Shown here one piece after another: positions 8,812 through 12,873 of a stretch of 12,873 nucleotides of DNA. The DNA lies in contig CAJJDN010000131.1 in assembly GCA_905182985.1 (NCBI GenBank), positions 1-12,873 on the forward strand, in the 5' to 3' direction. Position 1 is the stretch's first letter. Each line of letters opens with the position of its first letter. The notes under the pieces are model-generated. The model made no database searches, was not told where the DNA came from, and worked only from the letters and a program-made list of their open reading frames with translations. The DNA comes from Paramecium sonneborni. Its lineage: Eukaryota > Ciliophora > Oligohymenophorea > Peniculida > Parameciidae. A program made the position numbers and the translations under genes.

Positions 8812-11184
8812 ATGGATTCATAATAAGAACAAATTTTGCAAGACTTTTAAGATTATATTTCTAAAAAGGTTTAATTGAACGTGCTTTGTAATTATGGATT
8901 AAGTGATAGCATCTAAGAATATGAAATTTCTTCTTGGAACTTTCGTATGGCCCGATGGGTCAAGAAAAAGATTTAAATAAAATTAAGTGAGAAGAATGAA
9001 ATAGAATTCATAATGTCTGAATCAATTCTACAAAAGTAAATCAATCTTTCAATAAATATAAAGAACAGACATATCTGATATTTTTGAGATGCCCTAATTG
9101 TTGACTAATATGGAATAGATTAAATATCTTAAGTGGTTAGGAAAATACGGAGATGATAGAAGAAAAATTGGTCAGTGGAGAGCTACTTGGTAAAGAGAGA
9201 TTCTTTTGAATGTTGGTGGGTATTATAGTTAAATATAAAAATTATCTTGAAATTAGATTCTACGATGTTGATGGATAAAAGTAAGGACTCTGGAAAGAAC
9301 TAATATAAAATTTTTGGTCGTAAGTTTTTGTTAATAATTATTAATAGTGAAGCTCAAGTATTTTAAATAGGAGAATATTGGTAAAGTAAGAAAATAGGAA
9401 TATGGAGATATATTTATAAAGATAATATAATGTACTACATTTAATAAATATTTTAGTGGTGGAGGTCGATATAATGAGAAAGGTTTAAAAAATGGAAAAT
9501 GGATTGATTTGAGTCACAGATTTTGGAAGTATCTTTTTTTAAGAGAATAACTATTAGTCAGAATTAATTGATGTATGTGGGAGAATATATAAATGATTTA
9601 AAAGTTGGTCAATGGGAAATTTGGTATAAAAAATATTAGGGAAATAAAAAATTAATACAGATGTAATTGAGTGATATTTAAAGTATTATTTTAATTTTGT
9701 CAAACTTAAAAACAGTGGTGGTGGAAGCTATATTATCATAAAGGGAGTTAATGGTATTGCAAGTTCATAAAAGATTGGAATATGGGTTGAGTTTGGTAAT
9801 TCTTTTTTCAAGTATTTATGTTTAGTATTAAATTATTAGTTAGAATCCAGTAACATATTATGGGCAATATAGATATGGTAGAAAAGTTGGTTAATGGGAT
9901 ATATGGTTAAAGAGTTTAAATATTTATTGTAGAGATGAAAAAATGTAAGAATTAAAAAATTTAAATCTAATTTTCCTTGAAATAAAAAGTGGAGGTGGAT
10001 AGTATTGCGAAAATTCAGAATATTATGATTGCAATATGGAGTCAATAAAGATTGGAAGGTGGATTGAATTGAATGAGGAGTAATTTTTATTTGAAGTAAT
10101 AAATTTTTTAGAAATTGTTTATTCACTTATAATGGTGAATATAAAAATGGTAGAAAAGTTGGAAAATGGGATATTTATTATCGAAATAACAGGATGTAAG
10201 ATTATATATTGAAAGACTCAAAGTGGTGGAGGATAATATGATGAAGAAGAACAAATTGATAGTAAAAAAGGATCAGTTAAATTTGGAAGATGGATTGAAT
10301 TGAGCGATGCATTTTCTAAGTTTATTTGTGGATTATTCCAATATTAGTGATAGCTTCCTTACTTAAAATGGTGAATATAAAAATGGTAGAAAAGTTGGAA
10401 AATGGGATATTTTTTATTGCAATAACAGGATGTAACTATCAAATGATAATATTTTTCTCTTCCTCAAATAAAATTGGATAATTAAAGTGGTGGTGGATCA
10501 TATTATGATACTCAGGATTATGTGTAAGGTGCTTAGAATTAGATAAAGATTGGAAAGTGGATTGAGTTGAGTGATGGATTCTACAAGTATCAATTCGAAT
10601 AAGTATTAGTTTGAGCTAAGTCACTTATGTAGGAGAATATATAGAAGGTAAAAAAGTTGGTAGATGGGATATTTGTTGGAATTGGGGAGTAGATCAAAAA
10701 ATGTAATTCTTTAAAATATTTTAATAAACAGAGCTGGAGGATCATATGATGATTCTAGAAAGATTGGGCAGTGGATAGAATTATGTGATGGATTTTCAAG
10801 GTAAGATTATATGGATCATTAAATTATTAGAGATTATTAAGTCACTTATACAGGTTCATATGAAAAGGGCAGGAAAGTTGGTAGATGGGATACTTTATAT
10901 TCAAATTAATTATTGTATACCAATTAAATATTATTTTTAAGTGGTGGAGGATCATATGATGAAATTCAAGATTGCTCTGATAATGCAGAAAATTCAATTA
11001 AGACAGGAGATTGGATAGAATTAAGTGATAGATTTTATTGGGATAATCAAATCGCTCTAAATGGTACATATAAAAATGGTAGAAAAATTGGTTTATGGTA
11101 TATGATTGATTTAGATGGAGATAAAATAATGTAAGATATTTTATAAATTACATTTTAAGTGATGAAATAAAATATGATGGTTGA
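8812..11184 (+). CDS. Long tandem G-x-W (MORN-like) repeat protein, gene D
   Basis: Ciliate code, 18 exons, 605 aa. The ATG at 8812 (MDSQQEQILQDF) opens the frame that aligns with the paralogues. Exons: 8812-9035, 9064-9219, 9257-9319, 9348-9431, 9457-9528, 9558-9662, 9716-9811, 9840-9944, 9990-10079, 10112-10195, 10224-10319, 10348-10431, 10488-10586, 10610-10702, 10732-10800, 10831-10914, 10942-11130, 11160-11184. All 17 introns are phase 2 and all internal exons are multiples of three. Residues 1-74 are the N-terminal domain (EYEISSWNF, KNEIEF), 75-126 a linker (NMEQIKYLKW), about 125-175 a divergent repeat, then seven repeats at 176-234, 235-301, 302-359, 360-419, 420-483, 484-534 and 535-597. 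The C-terminus is a stub (IDEIKYDG). Each repeat has GGGSYD...KIGxWIEL and TYxGEYxNGRKVGxWDI halves. No signal peptide or membrane segment is seen. Function is unknown; a scaffold or membrane-associated role, as for MORN proteins, is only a guess. The boundaries most open to revision are the introns at 9663, 9945 and 10432. Confidence 0.85.
9663..9715 (+). other. Atypically long intron (53 nt) in gene D
   Basis: GTAATT...ACAG between repeats 1 and 2. Removal is needed because the frame on either side differs. A 17-nt alternative, 9699-9715, would also restore the frame but has a weak GTC donor and would be very short. Most other introns of this gene are 23-37 nt. Confidence 0.55.
9945..9989 (+). 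other. Atypically long intron (45 nt), possibly retained
   Basis: GTAAGA...AAAG between repeats 2 and 3, at the same position as the other repeat-boundary introns. It is a multiple of three and has no in-frame TGA, so retention would simply add 15 residues. Splicing is inferred from position only. Confidence 0.5.
10131..10411 (+). repeat. 45-bp exact direct repeat inside gene D
   Basis: Positions 10131-10175 and 10367-10411 are the same 45 bases (offset 236). They encode NGEYKNGRKVGKWDI in repeats 3 and 4, and similarity continues through the following RNNRM / CNNRM codons to the intron donor. The adjacent repeats are far less alike at DNA level, so this pair is a recent internal duplication or gene conversion. 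Confidence 0.85.
10432..10487 (+). other. Atypically long intron (56 nt) in gene D
   Basis: GTAACT...TAAAG between repeats 4 and 5. Its length is not a multiple of three, so it must be removed for the downstream repeats to be read. There is no internal AG that would give a shorter intron. Confidence 0.6.
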
Positions 11185-12873
11185 AAAGAGATTAATTATA
11201 TTTCATCTAGTAGTTGATATATCTAGTATCAAAATCAAAGATTTTATACTGTTGTTAATAACTTGCTGTGTCTCATTCAATTTTTTCTCATAATATTATT
11301 TTCTAATCAATTACTATTTCTGCAAACTGATGTAATCCTGTTTAAAGAAATAAAAATCAATTTTAATGTTGAATTTAATAAATTTAACAACCACTGTCAC
11401 ATTCTTTAGTCTTTTACTTTCTTTTAGTTGCTTTTCTATTTATCTCTTTTTCCTTCCAAAGTCTATTAAACATCATATTATATTCCTCTTTCAAGTTTAT
11501 TTTATATTATAAAATATTTAGTTTAGGTCTCAACACCTTATTGAACAAATTAATGTTTGATTTGAACTAAAATGAAAGGATAAATTGGTTATCTTGATAT
11601 CTTCAGATAATATTCTTTTGAGGATGCCACCAGCTATAGCATTTCTTTATTAATATTAAAGCCCTTTTTAATTCTGCACTAACCAATATTTTCATTTTGC
11701 TGACTTTAATCGAGTAAATTATTTAATCAAACTTAAATTAGTAATATAGTAGCTCTTTTGATGAGCAATAATAAAATTTGTAGTCAAATATATGGAGCTA
11801 TGAAGACACTATATTTAACTCAAAATATATTACTTGAAATTTATTTTAAATATACTCTTAGTATATATGTCATTTATTCTTTTTGAAAACGAGGTCAACT
11901 AATGAATGATATGTAGAGATTTGTAGAAGAAACATCAGGTTTAACATTAATAATCGATAAGTTTGCCTTATGAAGCAGATAATTATAATTAAATTGTTTA
12001 AAGATAGATTTATTTTGATGATCAAAAATTTGAAAAATTAATTGTTTCTAGATGGAAAATTCACACACATGGTATTAAAATGGAAACTCAATTATCCCAA
12101 AAATTCTAACATAAGAAGAATTAAACTATAAATTATTAGTTCAAACATCAAAATATAAAATTTAAGAAAAATAAATCGATAAAAGAAATACTTCTTAATT
12201 TGTTTGATTAGAATGCTAATTTTGTTTACAAATTATTTTATCATTAAAAGTGAATTTTTATTAAAATTTAACTAGAATAACTTATATTTGCTTTTAGAAA
12301 AATATTTCTATAATGCATGGTTATTTAAAAGTAATTCGAATATTTTATTTATAAATCAATTGCTCGAATAAACTGTAGAATAACTTTACCACAAAAAAAC
12401 CCTTATTTATTATAATATTCCTTCTATTTAAATTATTGTTCGGTAAAATTATTGAAATGATCAAATCTGAAATTAGTTAAAAAATTTTCCAATTTATCAA
12501 TGCATTAGAATATTGTGCATAAGCTAAAAGGTATGGTTTTTTTATTGTAAATGGGAACTTTTTCTGCAATTGAAGATTTTAAGATATTGTACAAAATTTA
12601 AATAATTTTGCAAAAATATTTCAAATTGATAAAAATTTATCCTAAAACTTTTTAATATAATTTAATTTTTAAGATAGATAAAAATTTATCATAAATTATC
12701 AATAATATTTAATTTTTATATTAATAGAGTGTTATTAACTAAATAACTGTAGTCATCAATTTATTAAAAAAAAAGTGTTTAATTTTAGTATATTAAAAAA
12801 TGTTTTAATATTTATTGTTATTTAATCTGGTTTTAATTAAAAAAATATAAAATATAATTTATTAAAAATTTAT
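11185..12873. other. AT-rich stretch downstream of gene D
   Basis: No supportable gene. The frame that continues gene D if its last intron is retained stays open to TGA 11558-11560. Another plus frame is open from 11910 to 12452 (181 codons) but has no recognisable motif. The last 300 bases are extremely AT-rich (about 12 percent GC in the line sampled, 12601-12660). No telomeric C4A2/C3A3 repeats are present at the window edge. Confidence 0.5.

Noticed and set aside
9236..9260. Apparent frameshift in gene D near GGYY
   Set aside because: Using donor 9220 inside the second GG codon gives a 37-nt phase-2 intron and restores VGGFYDVDGQKQGLW, matching gene B, so no frameshift is needed.
9836..10126. 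Minus-strand frame of 96 codons without any of the three stops
   Set aside because: It is antisense to exons 8-10 of gene D and only mirrors that gene's codon pattern.
11910..12452. Plus-strand frame open for 181 codons
   Set aside because: Within the chance range for this composition and without motif or family similarity.

Overview
The window reads as ciliate DNA, most likely Paramecium. In the two intact genes TAA and TAG are read as glutamine and only TGA stops. The introns are tiny (mostly 23-37 nt), start with GT (mostly GTA) and end in AG (mostly TAG), and the DNA is very AT-rich. With the standard code no gene can be seen. Every exon and intron boundary here was derived by hand from frame continuity and comparison between paralogues, not from transcripts.

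Layout. 1-1657: AT-rich, no convincing gene. 1658-2935 and 2937-4214: the same 1,278 bp twice, separated by one 'n' at 2936. The end of the left part equals the start of the right part, which is what two overlapping, unmerged contigs look like, so the left copy is probably not a second gene. 2982-4326 (minus): intact gene B, 7 exons, 396 aa. 5294-5518 (plus): a one-repeat fragment of the same family. 6157-7030 (minus): a decayed paralogue with a frameshift and an in-frame TGA. 8812-11184 (plus): gene D, 18 exons, 605 aa. 11185-12873: AT-rich, no convincing gene.

All recognisable genes belong to one family: a 60-75 residue N-terminal domain followed by tandem repeats of about 50-67 residues. 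Each repeat has two halves, GGGSYD...KIGxWIEL and TYxGEYxNGxKVGxWDI, which resemble MORN-type (YwqK/MORN_2-like) G-x-W repeats. In gene D nearly every half-repeat is its own exon, and all 17 introns are phase 2. In gene B all 6 introns are also phase 2, but the mid-repeat introns are mostly absent. The locus looks like a birth-and-death cluster: two intact members, one pseudogene and one fragment. The biochemical role of the proteins cannot be deduced; no signal peptide, membrane segment or catalytic motif is visible in the intact members.

The most notable points are the modular phase-2 intron architecture, three unusually long introns in gene D that all lie at repeat boundaries, a possible intron-retention isoform at its 3' end, and the assembly duplication.
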